64,000 bases of DNA from UBA6168 sp964423205 (GTDB lineage Bacteria; Bacteroidota; Bacteroidia; Chitinophagales; Saprospiraceae), in NCBI GenBank assembly GCA_964423205.1, contig CAYRDX010000011.1, positions 1 through 64,000 of the forward strand. Direction: 5' to 3'. The notes under the pieces were generated by a model that ran no database searches, was not told the DNA's origin, and was given only the letters and a program-made list of their open reading frames with translations. Numbering within the stretch: the first letter of the stretch is position 1; each line of letters starts with the position of its first letter. The position numbers were made by a program, and so were the translations under genes. Below, one piece after another: positions 52,076 to 60,329 of the stretch.

Positions 52076-53251
52076 TCATTTAAATACTTCTTCTTCCCAA
52101 AGTTTTATGGAGTCGGAAAAGGCGCCAACCTGTTCCTTGATGACTTTGAACTGCCCCGTGTTTTCATGAAACTGAAAACAGATGTGCCTTATGCCAGCTC
52201 CATCGCAAGCTTTTACCAGAATTGGCTGGTCGAGCAATGCCGGATCGCAAAAACTCGCTGCAGCGAAAATGACTCCATCTGCTTTGCGGCGTTTAACCTG
52301 CGCCACTAATAACTCGCCTTTTGGATTTTCAACATCGTAAACGGCAGAAGAGAAAACACTCCTCGTCAAATAGGCATCTACCAATGAGCCCAATGGGTCA
52401 TCTGTATCAGCAGCCACATCTCCTTTTATCCATCTCGAGCCCAGCATGAGGTCGTCATCCACAATGTAGCAACCCGCCTTTTCGATGGTTTTTATCAATC
52501 CAATCGGCGGCTGCTCACAGAAGGAACCTGAAATAACCACTCGGATATTATCCATCGGCTCACCTACATTTTGACTGATGTGGTTAATTGCCTCCCTGAG
52601 TTTCTCATTGTGCTCCTCAACGGGCATCAGCAATCCAGCTCTCAAAATATAATAAGTATCCTCTGTACTCAGTCTCCACGGATACTCCGTCCGGATGTCG
52701 TAAATCCGCTCTATCAGTTTTCTGTTTTCATTGAATAAGGAAATCGATTTGTTGAGATTCTCTGGTGTCACCTTTTTCCCGGTGATTTGCTCCACTTTGT
52801 TTATAACATGTTGCAATTCACTGCGGTAAAAGACACCCCCAGTTTCAGGACTGAAGTTTTGCGGGTAGTCGAGGTATTTGGCAAACTTACCTTTTCCCAT
52901 TAGTCGGAACATTCCGGAAAGGTTGCGGATGACGTCGCATATAGAAGGAAAAACAAAGCCATCAAAAGCATTCAGGTTACCGTGGAGCGCCATTTCAACA
53001 ATGCCCCGCGGTATATGGCAGATGTATGATTGGTAATAGGCATCACCCCTGACAATCTGCATCCGGTCACCGCTGCCCATAATTCCAACGGCCAGCCCAC
53101 CTGCAGCATGAATGATTTCCCTGGGAAAATAGATAGGCATAAAACCGACGAGTACCTTGCCGGGACTTTCATTCTTCCATGCAATAGGTCGCTTGAAATG
53201 CAGATCAAACGCAAGATCCTTGCACTCGGCAATGATTTCTTCTAATCTCAT
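52076..53251 (-). CDS. bcrC: Benzoyl-CoA reductase subunit BcrC
   Basis: A 391-residue BcrC/BadD-type subunit (family about 380-390). WKNESPGKVLVGFMPIYFPREIIHAAG is the family N-terminus. Candidate cluster cysteines are C78 (QSYICHIPRG), C105 (FPSICDVIRN) and one in AAASFCDPALLDQP, and GSRWIKGDVA and FHENTGQFKVIKEQVGAF also match. It is the first gene of the run, in the bcrC-B-A-D order known for denitrifying benzoate degraders. The ATG at 53251 is preferred over the longer frame to 53323. Confidence 0.92.
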   Translation of the reverse strand: MRLEEIIAECKDLAFDLHFKRPIAWKNESPGKVLVGFMPIYFPREIIHAAGGLAVGIMGSGDRMQIVRGDAYYQSYICHIPRGIVEMALHGNLNAFDGFVFPSICDVIRNLSGMFRLMGKGKFAKYLDYPQNFSPETGGVFYRSELQHVINKVEQITGKKVTPENLNKSISLFNENRKLIERIYDIRTEYPWRLSTEDTYYILRAGLLMPVEEHNEKLREAINHISQNVGEPMDNIRVVISGSFCEQPPIGLIKTIEKAGCYIVDDDLMLGSRWIKGDVAADTDDPLGSLVDAYLTRSVFSSAVYDVENPKGELLVAQVKRRKADGVIFAAASFCDPALLDQPILVKACDGAGIRHICFQFHENTGQFKVIKEQVGAFSDSIKLWEEEVFK

Positions 53252-53599
53252 ATTGGCTCGGTTAGGTTGGCCTGCTACTTGGCACCAATCCAGATGATGA
53301 TTCGGTGCGTTTTCAAAAAGCAAAAATTAAATTTCACAGGCTATGACCTCCAAAGCTAAAAATGAGGCCTTGCGGAAAAAGAAAGTTAGAATCATTTTAT
53401 GTGATGATTTTTGTCACCTCTTTAGTTTTTATTAATGTCTCAAATGTGTATGCACCGCAAAACTGCCTTCCTAAATTTGTTCTCTCATTCCTCATCCTTC
53501 ATCCCTCAGTCTTCATCCCTCATATCTGGTTCCCCATTTCAGTTCTTGGCCTTATCTTTCGGATTGTTTTAAACCACCCGGACTTATTAACCTAACCCA
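53252..53599. other. Divergent control region between bcrC and the SDR gene
   Basis: A 348-bp gap between divergent genes. It contains a family F repeat (ctcattcctcatccttcatc, 53482-53530) and is otherwise AT-rich without an ORF. No clear TAnnTTTG box or riboswitch was seen. It must hold the bcr operon promoter. Confidence 0.6.
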
Positions 53600-54358
53600 A
53601 TGAAAAAGAGAATAGCCTTTGTTACAGGAGCTGCAAAAGGAATTGGAAAAGCAATTGCGCAGCGTCTGGTACTGGATGGAATATTTGTGGTATTAATCGA
53701 TACTGACCCTTTGGGTGAAAAACTTGCTGAGGAGTTGGGTCATGAAAATTGTCGCTTTGCTGAATGCGACATAGCCCAAGAATCTCAGGTGAAGTCGCTG
53801 TTTTCAACCTTCCTTGATGAATACCAACAGATTGACATATTGGTCAACAACGCTGGCATCATCAAAGACAACCTCATCTGGAAAATGAGCTCCGATGATT
53901 TTAACACCGTCATCGACGTCAATCTGAAGGGCACCTGGCTGATGTGCCGGGAAGCAGCCATCATTATGAGACAACAACAGAGTGGCCGAATCGTAAACAT
54001 CAGTTCCCGAGCCTGGCTGGGAAACAGAGGGCAATCCAATTACTCCGCTTCAAAAGCCGGTATCATAGGTCTTACACGGTCCCTTGCTCTTGAACTGGGC
54101 AGGTACAATGTACTGGTAAATGCAGTTGCACCAGGACTTATCGACACGCCTTTAACACAGGGGCTTACACCTGAAGTGCTCGAAAGACTCATTGAAGCCC
54201 AACCCACCAAAAGCATGGGCAAACCAGAAGATGTGGCAAATGCAGTCTCTTTTTTGGTAAGCGACAAAACCCTTTTCATCACAGGACAGACGCTATATGT
54301 TGATGGTGGAAAAAGTATTGGGGCGGGGGGGGGTGATGTAGTGAGGGCCAATCTTTAG
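53600..54358 (+). CDS. Short-chain dehydrogenase/reductase (FabG-like)
   Basis: A 252-residue SDR. FVTGAAKGIGKAIAQRL is the cofactor loop, NNAGI the second motif, and the catalytic set is S in ISSRAWLG, YSASKAG (Y and K) and the asparagine in VNLKGTW. DIAQESQVKSLF suggests NAD preference, because an aspartate follows strand 2 (LIDTD). It is divergent from the bcr operon, so it may be the 3-hydroxyacyl-CoA dehydrogenase needed after ring opening. That assignment is inference. Confidence 0.88.
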   Translation: MKKRIAFVTGAAKGIGKAIAQRLVLDGIFVVLIDTDPLGEKLAEELGHENCRFAECDIAQESQVKSLFSTFLDEYQQIDILVNNAGIIKDNLIWKMSSDDFNTVIDVNLKGTWLMCREAAIIMRQQQSGRIVNISSRAWLGNRGQSNYSASKAGIIGLTRSLALELGRYNVLVNAVAPGLIDTPLTQGLTPEVLERLIEAQPTKSMGKPEDVANAVSFLVSDKTLFITGQTLYVDGGKSIGAGGGDVVRANL

Positions 54359-54391
54359 GGTATTGTGATGTCGTTTTTGCACAGATTTCCT

Positions 54392-54447
54392 TTTTGATTT
54401 ACGATTTACGATTGTCCCGTTTCGGGATAATCGTAAATCGTAATTAA
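54392..54447. repeat. Family C repeat, near-perfect inverted repeat
   Basis: ttacgatttacgattgtcccg pairs with cgggataatcgtaaatcgtaa around ttt. The stem is about 20 bp. It lies 34 bp after the SDR stop and could also act as a transcript end. Confidence 0.75.
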
Positions 54448-54524
54448 AAATAATATCCTGGTGTTAATCTAAGGCATTAAACTTTGGAGGCAGAGGCTCA
54501 ATAAAGAAAAAAATAAAATTGCAC

Positions 54525-54532
54525 TACCTTTG
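54525..54532 (+). promoter_or_regulatory. Upstream TACCTTTG box
   Basis: TACCTTTG matches TAnnTTTG. A second identical box lies 63 bp downstream, with a terminator-like hairpin between them. No -33 TTG at the right distance is seen for this box. Confidence 0.4.
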
Positions 54533-54547
54533 CGCAGCAAACTTATT

Positions 54548-54581
54548 GCCCCTGCCTGTTGTTTTGGCGGGGGTTTTTATT
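54548..54581 (+). terminator. GC-rich hairpin with T-run before the U32 gene
   Basis: CCCCTGCC pairs with GGCGGGGG (one T-G pair) around tgttgtttt and is followed by tttttatt. It may end transcripts from the SDR side, or from the upstream TACCTTTG box as an attenuator. Confidence 0.65.
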
Positions 54582-54595
54582 GGAAAATACCTTTG
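54562..54595 (+). promoter_or_regulatory. Putative promoter of the U32-ferredoxin operon
   Basis: TTTTG (54562-54566) and TACCTTTG (54588-54595) are separated by about 21 bp, a good match to the Bacteroidota -33/-7 consensus. The ATG at 54611 is only 16 nt further, so the leader would be very short. Confidence 0.55.
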
Positions 54596-54610
54596 TTATC
54601 ATATTGAAGC

Positions 54611-55867
54611 ATGAAGTCTGAGGTTAAAAAGAAATATCCTACCATGGAATTGATGGCCCCTGCAGGAGGGCATGAAGCCCTGATGGCGGGCATACAGGCA
54701 GGAGCAGGGTCTGTCTATTTTGGAGTGGAACAATTGAACATGAGGGCTCGGAACAACCTTAATTTCACACTTGAGGACCTCCCCAAAATTGCCGAAACCT
54801 GCCACAAACACGGTGTAAAAGCCTATCTCACATTGAATACCATATTGTACGACCACGATATCTCACTGATGAAAACCATTGTGGATACGGCAAAAGACAG
54901 TGGTATTAATGCCATTATCGCTTCCGATTTTGCGGCTATGCACTATGCCCGAAAGGCGGGCATGCCCATCCATGTGTCCACTCAGGCCAATGTGAGCAAT
55001 GTGGAAACAGTGGAATTTTTTGCGCCTTTCGCCGATGTCATGGTGCTTGCTCGTGAACTGAGCATCATGCAGGTGGCCGAGATAATCCGTCAGATTGTGA
55101 AAAAGCAGATTAAAGGCCCTTCGGGGGAGTTGGTTCGGATTGAAATTTTTGGGCACGGCGCACTTTGTATGGCCATCTCCGGAAAGTGTTATCTGAGTCT
55201 GCATTCACATTTTGCCTCTGCCAACAGGGGTGCCTGTATCCAGAACTGTCGCCGGAATTACGTGGTGACCGACAAACAGGATGGCATCGAACTGGAAATA
55301 GACAACGAGTATATCATGTCGGCCAAAGACCTTTGCACCATTGGCTTCCTGGATAAAATAGCAGATGCCGGGGTGACGGTTTTAAAAATAGAAGGCCGCA
55401 GCCGCTCCTCCGACTATGTTTATACCACCACGAAGTGTTACAAAGAAGCACTGGATGCCATTGCCGAAGGCACTTACACCAAAGAAAAAGTAAAAGATTG
55501 GGAAACCCACCTCGCTACCGTTTACAATCGTGGATTTTGGGATGGTTACTACCTGGGCAGGAAAATGGGTGAATGGAATGACGAATATGGTTCCAAGGCC
55601 ACCAAACGCAAAATCTATATCGGACGCGGAATAAAATACTTTGGAAAGGTGCAGGTGGGTGAGTTCAGGATTGAAAAGGAAGAACTCTCAGTCGGCGATG
55701 AAATTTTCATCAGCGGCCCAACTACCGGGGTTATCCAAACCACTGTGAAAGAACTCCGTGTGGACGACCAGGGAACGACCACTGTAAAAAAAGGTGACAT
55801 CGTTTCCATGCCTCTTGACACCAAAATCCGCCGGGCAGATAAACTCTACAAAATCGTTGACGCATAG
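54611..55867 (+). CDS. Peptidase U32 family protein (TrhP/YegQ-like)
   Basis: A 418-residue U32 protein. MELMAPAGGHEALMAGIQAGAGSVYFG is the family N-terminus. FGHGALCMAISGKCYLS together with NRGACIQNCRRNY gives the conserved cysteines thought to hold an Fe-S cluster, and KIEGRSRSSDYVY follows. YegQ/TrhP relatives take part in prephenate-dependent 5-hydroxyuridine formation in tRNA, while other members are called collagenase-like peptidases; tRNA modification is the better guess. Its TAG overlaps the GTG of a ferredoxin gene by one base. Confidence 0.85.
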   Translation: MKSEVKKKYPTMELMAPAGGHEALMAGIQAGAGSVYFGVEQLNMRARNNLNFTLEDLPKIAETCHKHGVKAYLTLNTILYDHDISLMKTIVDTAKDSGINAIIASDFAAMHYARKAGMPIHVSTQANVSNVETVEFFAPFADVMVLARELSIMQVAEIIRQIVKKQIKGPSGELVRIEIFGHGALCMAISGKCYLSLHSHFASANRGACIQNCRRNYVVTDKQDGIELEIDNEYIMSAKDLCTIGFLDKIADAGVTVLKIEGRSRSSDYVYTTTKCYKEALDAIAEGTYTKEKVKDWETHLATVYNRGFWDGYYLGRKMGEWNDEYGSKATKRKIYIGRGIKYFGKVQVGEFRIEKEELSVGDEIFISGPTTGVIQTTVKELRVDDQGTTTVKKGDIVSMPLDTKIRRADKLYKIVDA

Positions 55868-56115
55868 TGATACGCATCTTACACCTCAGAAGAAAATGCA
55901 TTGGCTGTAATGGCTGTGTGGAAGCCGACCCTACCCGCTGGGCCATGTCCCGAAAGGACGGAAAAAGCATCCTCATCGGTGCCCAGGAAAATAAAGGCAT
56001 CTTTCAACTTATCACCGAAGTGGATGATTTCGAAACGGCAGTCATGGCCGCTGAAATCTGCCCCGTGAATATCATTAAAGTGGAGAAGCTGAAGGAGGAT
56101 ATTATGGTTGGTTAG
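55867..56115 (+). CDS. Small 4Fe-4S ferredoxin
   Basis: An 82-residue ferredoxin of the single-cluster type. Ligands are C11, C14 and C17 in CIGCNGC and C65 in AEICPVNII. The start is GTG at 55867, sharing a base with the U32 stop codon, so the two are translationally coupled and the ferredoxin probably serves the U32 enzyme. It is not the 2x[4Fe-4S] ferredoxin known as the electron donor of benzoyl-CoA reductase, although a role there cannot be excluded. Confidence 0.85.
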   Translation: MIRILHLRRKCIGCNGCVEADPTRWAMSRKDGKSILIGAQENKGIFQLITEVDDFETAVMAAEICPVNIIKVEKLKEDIMVG

Positions 56116-56483
56116 AAATTGAGGATGGGAGGATAGGAGGATATGAAGATTGGAGGATCACTTCTCAGCTAGTGGATTTTCTCCGCGTCCCTCTGTCTCC
56201 TCGGTGCACCTCTGTGAAACTTACTTTTTCCAACGCATTATCTTATTATCATTCGTGCCTTGGTGTTTTTGTGGCAAAAACTCCCCAGTTATTAAAAATT
56301 TCTGCCGGACTGACGAAACTCATCATTTTTAAATCTGAGATGCCAGTAATTTGCTTTCGCAACTGAAAACATTTTATTATGTAATGAGTCAAAAATAAAG
56401 TTGCCAAATTGTTTTTCTAACCACTTGAAAATCAGCTGGAAAACTTTTGCCTTTTGCCTTTTTACTTTTGCCTTTTTACTATG
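56116..56483. repeat. Intergenic block with families F, B, E and A
   Basis: In order: family F (gaggatgggaggataggagg, 56120-56162), family B-like (tctccgcgtccctctgtctc, 56172-56225), family E (attcgtgccttggtgttttt, about 56240-56280) and a short family A variant (gtaatgagtcaaaaataaag to ttttgcctttttac, 56382-56483). Four repeat types lie end to end. Confidence 0.75.
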
Positions 56484-56628
56484 TATGTTTTTTCCTGGAA
56501 ATCAAATCAAAAAGAGCTAAGGTCCGCCACTCCTGAATGGACCTTTGTCTGCCTGCATTTCCCGCCGGGCTAACGGCTTTCTCACCCCTGTTAACACACA
56601 CTTTTTTGTATTCCTTAATTCAGTTGAA
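56484..56628. other. Leader region upstream of kal
   Basis: A 145-bp stretch with a hairpin AAGGTCC / GGACCTT (56519-56525 and 56539-56545). No cobalamin or lysine riboswitch consensus was recognised. It presumably carries the promoter of the kal-kamD operon. Confidence 0.45.
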
Positions 56629-57018
56629 ATGGAAAAAGTATTAATCCGCCTTCGGTTGGGTACACATGACGCACACTACGGTGGCAATCTCGTCGATGGC
56701 GCCAAAATGCTGCAACTTTTTGGAGATGTAGCTACTGAGTTACTCATTCGCCACGATGGTGATGAGGGGCTTTTCAAAGCTTATGACATGGTGGAATTTA
56801 TGGCCCCGGTTTATGCAGGCGACTACATCGAAGCCGAAGGGTATATCACTCATGTCGGCAACACCTCGCGCAAGATGGCTTTTGAAGCAAGAAAAGTCGT
56901 AGTGCCAAGAACGGATATTTCCGATTCGGCAGCTGACTTTCTTGAAACTCCGGTTGTCGTTTGCCGTGCAACGGGAACCTGTGTTGTGCCATTGGCCAAT
57001 CAACGGAAAAGCAAATAG
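56629..57018 (+). CDS. kal: 3-aminobutyryl-CoA ammonia-lyase
   Basis: A 129-residue hot-dog-fold protein matching Kal of lysine fermentation. LIRLRLGTHDAHYGGNLVDGAKMLQLFGDVATELLIRHDGDEG is diagnostic, and AGDYIEAEGYITHVGNTSRKM resembles thioesterase-fold relatives. It releases ammonia from L-3-aminobutyryl-CoA to give crotonyl-CoA. Length fits (about 128). The ATG at 56629 is used; the frame from 56545 is longer but not conserved-looking. It is the first gene of kal-kce-kdd-kamA-kamB-kamC-kamD. Confidence 0.93.
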   Translation: MEKVLIRLRLGTHDAHYGGNLVDGAKMLQLFGDVATELLIRHDGDEGLFKAYDMVEFMAPVYAGDYIEAEGYITHVGNTSRKMAFEARKVVVPRTDISDSAADFLETPVVVCRATGTCVVPLANQRKSK

Positions 57019-57038
57019 TTCAAAAAAAAACAACCATC

Positions 57039-57863
57039 ATGGAAAAGTTGATTATTACTGCTGCTATTTGTGGCGCGGAAGTAACAAAAGAACACAATCC
57101 AGCTGTGCCTTACACCATCGACGAAATTGTTCGGGAGGCCACACTGGCTTACAATGCCGGCGCCAGCATCATTCACCTGCATGTGCGCTGGGATGACGGC
57201 ACACCCACGCAGGACAAAGAGCGCTTTCGCCTGGCCATCAATGCCATAAAAGCCGTTTTGCCGGATGTCATTATTCAGCCTTCCACGGGAGGTGCAGTGG
57301 GCATGACAAACGACGAACGGTTGCAACCCACAGAATTACGGCCTGAAATGGCAACCCTGGATTGCGGTACGCTCAATTTTGGTGGCGACGAAGTATTTAT
57401 GAATACGGAAAATACCATCAAGTATTTCGGGCAAAGGATGATAGAACTGGGTATCAAACCCGAACTGGAGGTGTTCGACAAAAGCATGATTGACATGGCA
57501 CTGCGCCTCCACAAAAAAGGATTCATCCAAAGCCCCATGCATTTCGACCTCGTTATGGGAGTCAACGGAGGTATTTCCGGCGAACTGCGCGACTTTGTTT
57601 TCATGCGGCACAGCCTTCCTGCTGATGCAACCTATACCGTTGCCGGAATTGGGCGTTATGAGTTTCCACTCGCAGTAGCCGCTATCATCGATGGTGGTCA
57701 TGTCAGGGTTGGGCTTGAAGACAATACCTACATTTCGAAAGGCGTACTGGCTAAATCCAACGGCGAACTTGTAGAAAAAGTGGTTCGCCTGGCAAAGGAA
57801 CTGGGCAGGGAAATTGCCAGTCCGGCTGACGCGAGGAAGATTCTTAGTTTGAAAGAAATTTAA
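57039..57863 (+). CDS. kce: 3-keto-5-aminohexanoate cleavage enzyme
   Basis: A 274-residue BKACE/DUF849 TIM-barrel enzyme. Zinc ligands H46 and H48 are in IIHLHVRWDDG, and the glutamate is near residue 228 in VGLEDN. MEKLIITAAICGAEVTKEHNP is the N-terminal motif of true Kce. It condenses 3-keto-5-aminohexanoate with acetyl-CoA to give 3-aminobutyryl-CoA and acetoacetate. It starts 20 nt after kal; a hairpin follows its stop directly. Confidence 0.95.
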   Translation: MEKLIITAAICGAEVTKEHNPAVPYTIDEIVREATLAYNAGASIIHLHVRWDDGTPTQDKERFRLAINAIKAVLPDVIIQPSTGGAVGMTNDERLQPTELRPEMATLDCGTLNFGGDEVFMNTENTIKYFGQRMIELGIKPELEVFDKSMIDMALRLHKKGFIQSPMHFDLVMGVNGGISGELRDFVFMRHSLPADATYTVAGIGRYEFPLAVAAIIDGGHVRVGLEDNTYISKGVLAKSNGELVEKVVRLAKELGREIASPADARKILSLKEI

Positions 57864-57896
57864 GAGGTGACACGTTACGGAAAGGTGTCACATCTC
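57864..57896. repeat. Hairpin abutting the kce stop codon
   Basis: gaggtgacac pairs with gtgtcacatctc (one bulge) around gttacggaaag. It starts right after the kce TAA and resembles the hairpin at 34472-34503. No T-run follows, so read-through into kdd is expected. Confidence 0.6.
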
Positions 57897-57922
57897 CAAC
57901 CAAATTCTAAAAGTTTTAAAAA

Positions 57923-58963
57923 ATGAAAAAGGGAAATAAATACGGAACGCATCGTGTATTGGAGCCAAAAGGCGTGCTGCCACAGCCCGCCAACCTGCTC
58001 GACAACAATATGGACGAAATCTATGACAACGAAATCCTGATTGACGTAAAAACGCTGAATGTTGATTCGGCGAGTTTTACCCAAATAAAGGAACAGGCCG
58101 GTGGCGATGAAAAGAAGATTGCAGAAATCATGCTCGGCATCGTTGCGAAGCAGGGCAAGCACCGCAACCCGGTCACAGGTTCCGGTGGCATGTTGCTCGG
58201 TGTGGTGGAAAAAATAGGCTCCGCCCTGGAAGGTAAAATCAACCTGAAGCCAGGCGACAAAATCGCAACGCTGGTATCACTGTCATTGACCCCACTGCGC
58301 ATTGACAAAATCAAGGAAATCCGGAAGGACGTGGACCAGGTTGACATTGACGGCAAAGCCATCCTGTTTGAAAGTGGCATCTATGCCAAAATTCCGGATG
58401 ATATGTCTGAAAAACTGGTGCTGTCGGCACTCGACGTAGCCGGTGCTCCGGCCCAGACAGCCAAACTCGTAAAACCCGGCGACACCGTGTTCATCATCGG
58501 TGCAGGAGGCAAGTCAGGCATGATGTGCTGTTACGAAGCCAAAAAACGCGCTGGGGTAACAGGCAAGGTGATTGGCCTAACCCACAGCGAAAAAAGCACC
58601 AAACGACTCATGGACCTTGGCTTTTGCGATTATGTTTTTTCGGCTGACGCCACCCAGCCGCTGCCCATTTTGGAGAAAATGGAGCAACTGACCAATGGAA
58701 AACTGGCCGACATCACCATCAACAACGTCAACATACCCGACACGGAGATGACGAGCATACTCTGCACCAAGGATGACGGACTGGTGTATTTTTTCTCCAT
58801 GGCGACGAGCTTTACAAAAGCCGCACTGGGTGCGGAAGGTGTTGCCAGTGACGTTACGATGATTGTAGGCAATGGCTACACGCGAGGCCATGCCGAAATC
58901 ACGCTGGAACTGTTGAGGGAAAGCGAAAAACTGCGCAAGATTTTTGAAGAATTGTATGCATAA
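57923..58963 (+). CDS. kdd: L-erythro-3,5-diaminohexanoate dehydrogenase
   Basis: A 346-residue Kdd. NKYGTHRVLEPKGVLPQPA is the diagnostic start, PVTGSGGMLLGVVEKIG is conserved, and FIIGAGGKSGMMCCYEAKKRAG is the NAD loop. It deaminates 3,5-diaminohexanoate oxidatively to 3-keto-5-aminohexanoate. It is unlike other amino-acid dehydrogenases, so the call is specific. It lies between kce and kamA, as in Fusobacterium-type lysine clusters. Confidence 0.96.
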   Translation: MKKGNKYGTHRVLEPKGVLPQPANLLDNNMDEIYDNEILIDVKTLNVDSASFTQIKEQAGGDEKKIAEIMLGIVAKQGKHRNPVTGSGGMLLGVVEKIGSALEGKINLKPGDKIATLVSLSLTPLRIDKIKEIRKDVDQVDIDGKAILFESGIYAKIPDDMSEKLVLSALDVAGAPAQTAKLVKPGDTVFIIGAGGKSGMMCCYEAKKRAGVTGKVIGLTHSEKSTKRLMDLGFCDYVFSADATQPLPILEKMEQLTNGKLADITINNVNIPDTEMTSILCTKDDGLVYFFSMATSFTKAALGAEGVASDVTMIVGNGYTRGHAEITLELLRESEKLRKIFEELYA

Positions 58964-58966
58964 TTT

Positions 58967-59055
58967 ATAACCGCGGAGACTCGGAGAGCACGGAGAGACA
59001 CAGAGATAACTCCGTGAACCTCCGTGTCTCTGTGTCTCCGTGTCTCCGTGGTAAA
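58967..59055. repeat. Family B repeat between kdd and kamA
   Basis: ccgcggagactcggagagcacggagagac followed by an inverted part, cctccgtgtctctgtgtctc and ctccgtggtaaaa. It fills the gap between two genes of the operon and can form a long imperfect hairpin in the mRNA. Confidence 0.8.
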
Positions 59056-59067
59056 AACACCTAAGGA

Positions 59068-60315
59068 ATGGTTACGATGACAAAAGAACCAAGAAAGGCA
59101 CTTTTCAGAAAAGCCATCATGTTTCCACATGTTACGGACGAACAATGGAATGACTGGAAATGGCAGGTGAGAAACCGGATTGAAAATCTGGACCAACTAA
59201 AAGCCCTCATCAAGTTGACTGGTGAAGAAGAAGAAGGTGTGAGAAAAGCACTTTCAACCCTTCGGATGGCTATTACCCCATATTACCTGTCGCTGATAGA
59301 CCCCGATAACCCCAATGACCCGGTAAGAAAGCAAGCCATTCCAACCGGTCATGAAACCCACATTTCAGCTGCCGACTTAGTGGACCCACTGCACGAGGAC
59401 GTGGATTCACCCGTGCCGGGACTCACCCACCGTTACCCGGACCGGGTGCTGTTCCTCATTACAGACATGTGTTCGATGTATTGCAGGCACTGCACTCGCC
59501 GCCGTTTTGCAGGCCAAAAAGACCACGCTTCTCCATCTGACCATATCGAGGGTGCCATCAATTATATCGCCAATACACCGCAGGTCAGGGATGTGCTGCT
59601 TTCGGGCGGCGATGCTCTGCTGGTGAGTGACAAGTTGCTCGAATCCATCATTCAGCGGCTGAGGCAGATACCTCACGTCGAAATCATACGCATTGGCACG
59701 AGGGTGCCCGTGGTTTGTCCTCAGCGCATCACACCTGAATTGGTGAATATGCTGAAAAAGTATCACCCCGTATGGGTGAACACCCATTTCAACCACCCCA
59801 ATGAAATTACCCCTGAGGCGACCACAGCCTGCGTCATGATGGCTGATGCCGGTATTCCTCTCGGCAATCAATCAGTCTTGCTTCGAGGCGTTAACGATTG
59901 TGCACACATCATGAAAAGGCTGGTACATGGTCTGGTAAAAATCAGGGTCCGACCTTATTACATTTATCAGTGCGACCTGGCAATGGGGCTGGAGCACTTC
60001 CGAACACCGGTTTCCAAAGGTATTGAAATCATCGAAGCATTACGTGGCCATACTTCCGGTTATGCTGTGCCCACTTATGTTGTGGATGCTCCCGGTGGGG
60101 GTGGTAAAATCCCGGTCATGCCTGAGTATTTGATTTCTCAAAGTCCGGACAAGGTGTTGCTGCGCAATTTCGAAGGTGTGATTACGGCATACACGCAGCC
60201 ACATGGTTATGAGGATGAATGTCAATGTGAAGATTGCCAGAGGGAAAGAAAACCCGATTCGCTATTGTCCATGAAGGAGGGAGATGATAAGCCCAGGCTT
60301 TACGGGAGGAAATGA
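59068..60315 (+). CDS. kamA: L-lysine 2,3-aminomutase
   Basis: A 415-residue radical-SAM enzyme. The cluster motif is C135-SMY-C139-RH-C142 in ITDMCSMYCRHCTRRR. VLLSGGDALLVSDK and RVPVVCPQRITPELV are family motifs, VVDAPGGGGKIPVMPEY holds the PLP lysine, and the C-terminal CQCEDC gives the zinc-binding cysteines. It converts L-lysine to L-beta-lysine, the first step of fermentation. Length matches KamA rather than the shorter EpmB group. A second ATG lies at 59077. It is flanked by family B repeats. Confidence 0.97.
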   Translation: MVTMTKEPRKALFRKAIMFPHVTDEQWNDWKWQVRNRIENLDQLKALIKLTGEEEEGVRKALSTLRMAITPYYLSLIDPDNPNDPVRKQAIPTGHETHISAADLVDPLHEDVDSPVPGLTHRYPDRVLFLITDMCSMYCRHCTRRRFAGQKDHASPSDHIEGAINYIANTPQVRDVLLSGGDALLVSDKLLESIIQRLRQIPHVEIIRIGTRVPVVCPQRITPELVNMLKKYHPVWVNTHFNHPNEITPEATTACVMMADAGIPLGNQSVLLRGVNDCAHIMKRLVHGLVKIRVRPYYIYQCDLAMGLEHFRTPVSKGIEIIEALRGHTSGYAVPTYVVDAPGGGGKIPVMPEYLISQSPDKVLLRNFEGVITAYTQPHGYEDECQCEDCQRERKPDSLLSMKEGDDKPRLYGRK

Positions 60316-60329
60316 GATGGAGAACACGG

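Noticed and set aside
53600..54358. Fatty-acid synthesis FabG
   Set aside because: No acyl-carrier or fab genes are adjacent; its divergent position next to bcrC makes a CoA-pathway dehydrogenase equally or more likely, so only the SDR family is called.
56484..56628. Cobalamin or lysine riboswitch upstream of the lysine operon
   Set aside because: A small hairpin is present, but I could not find the conserved B12-box or lysine-element sequence.
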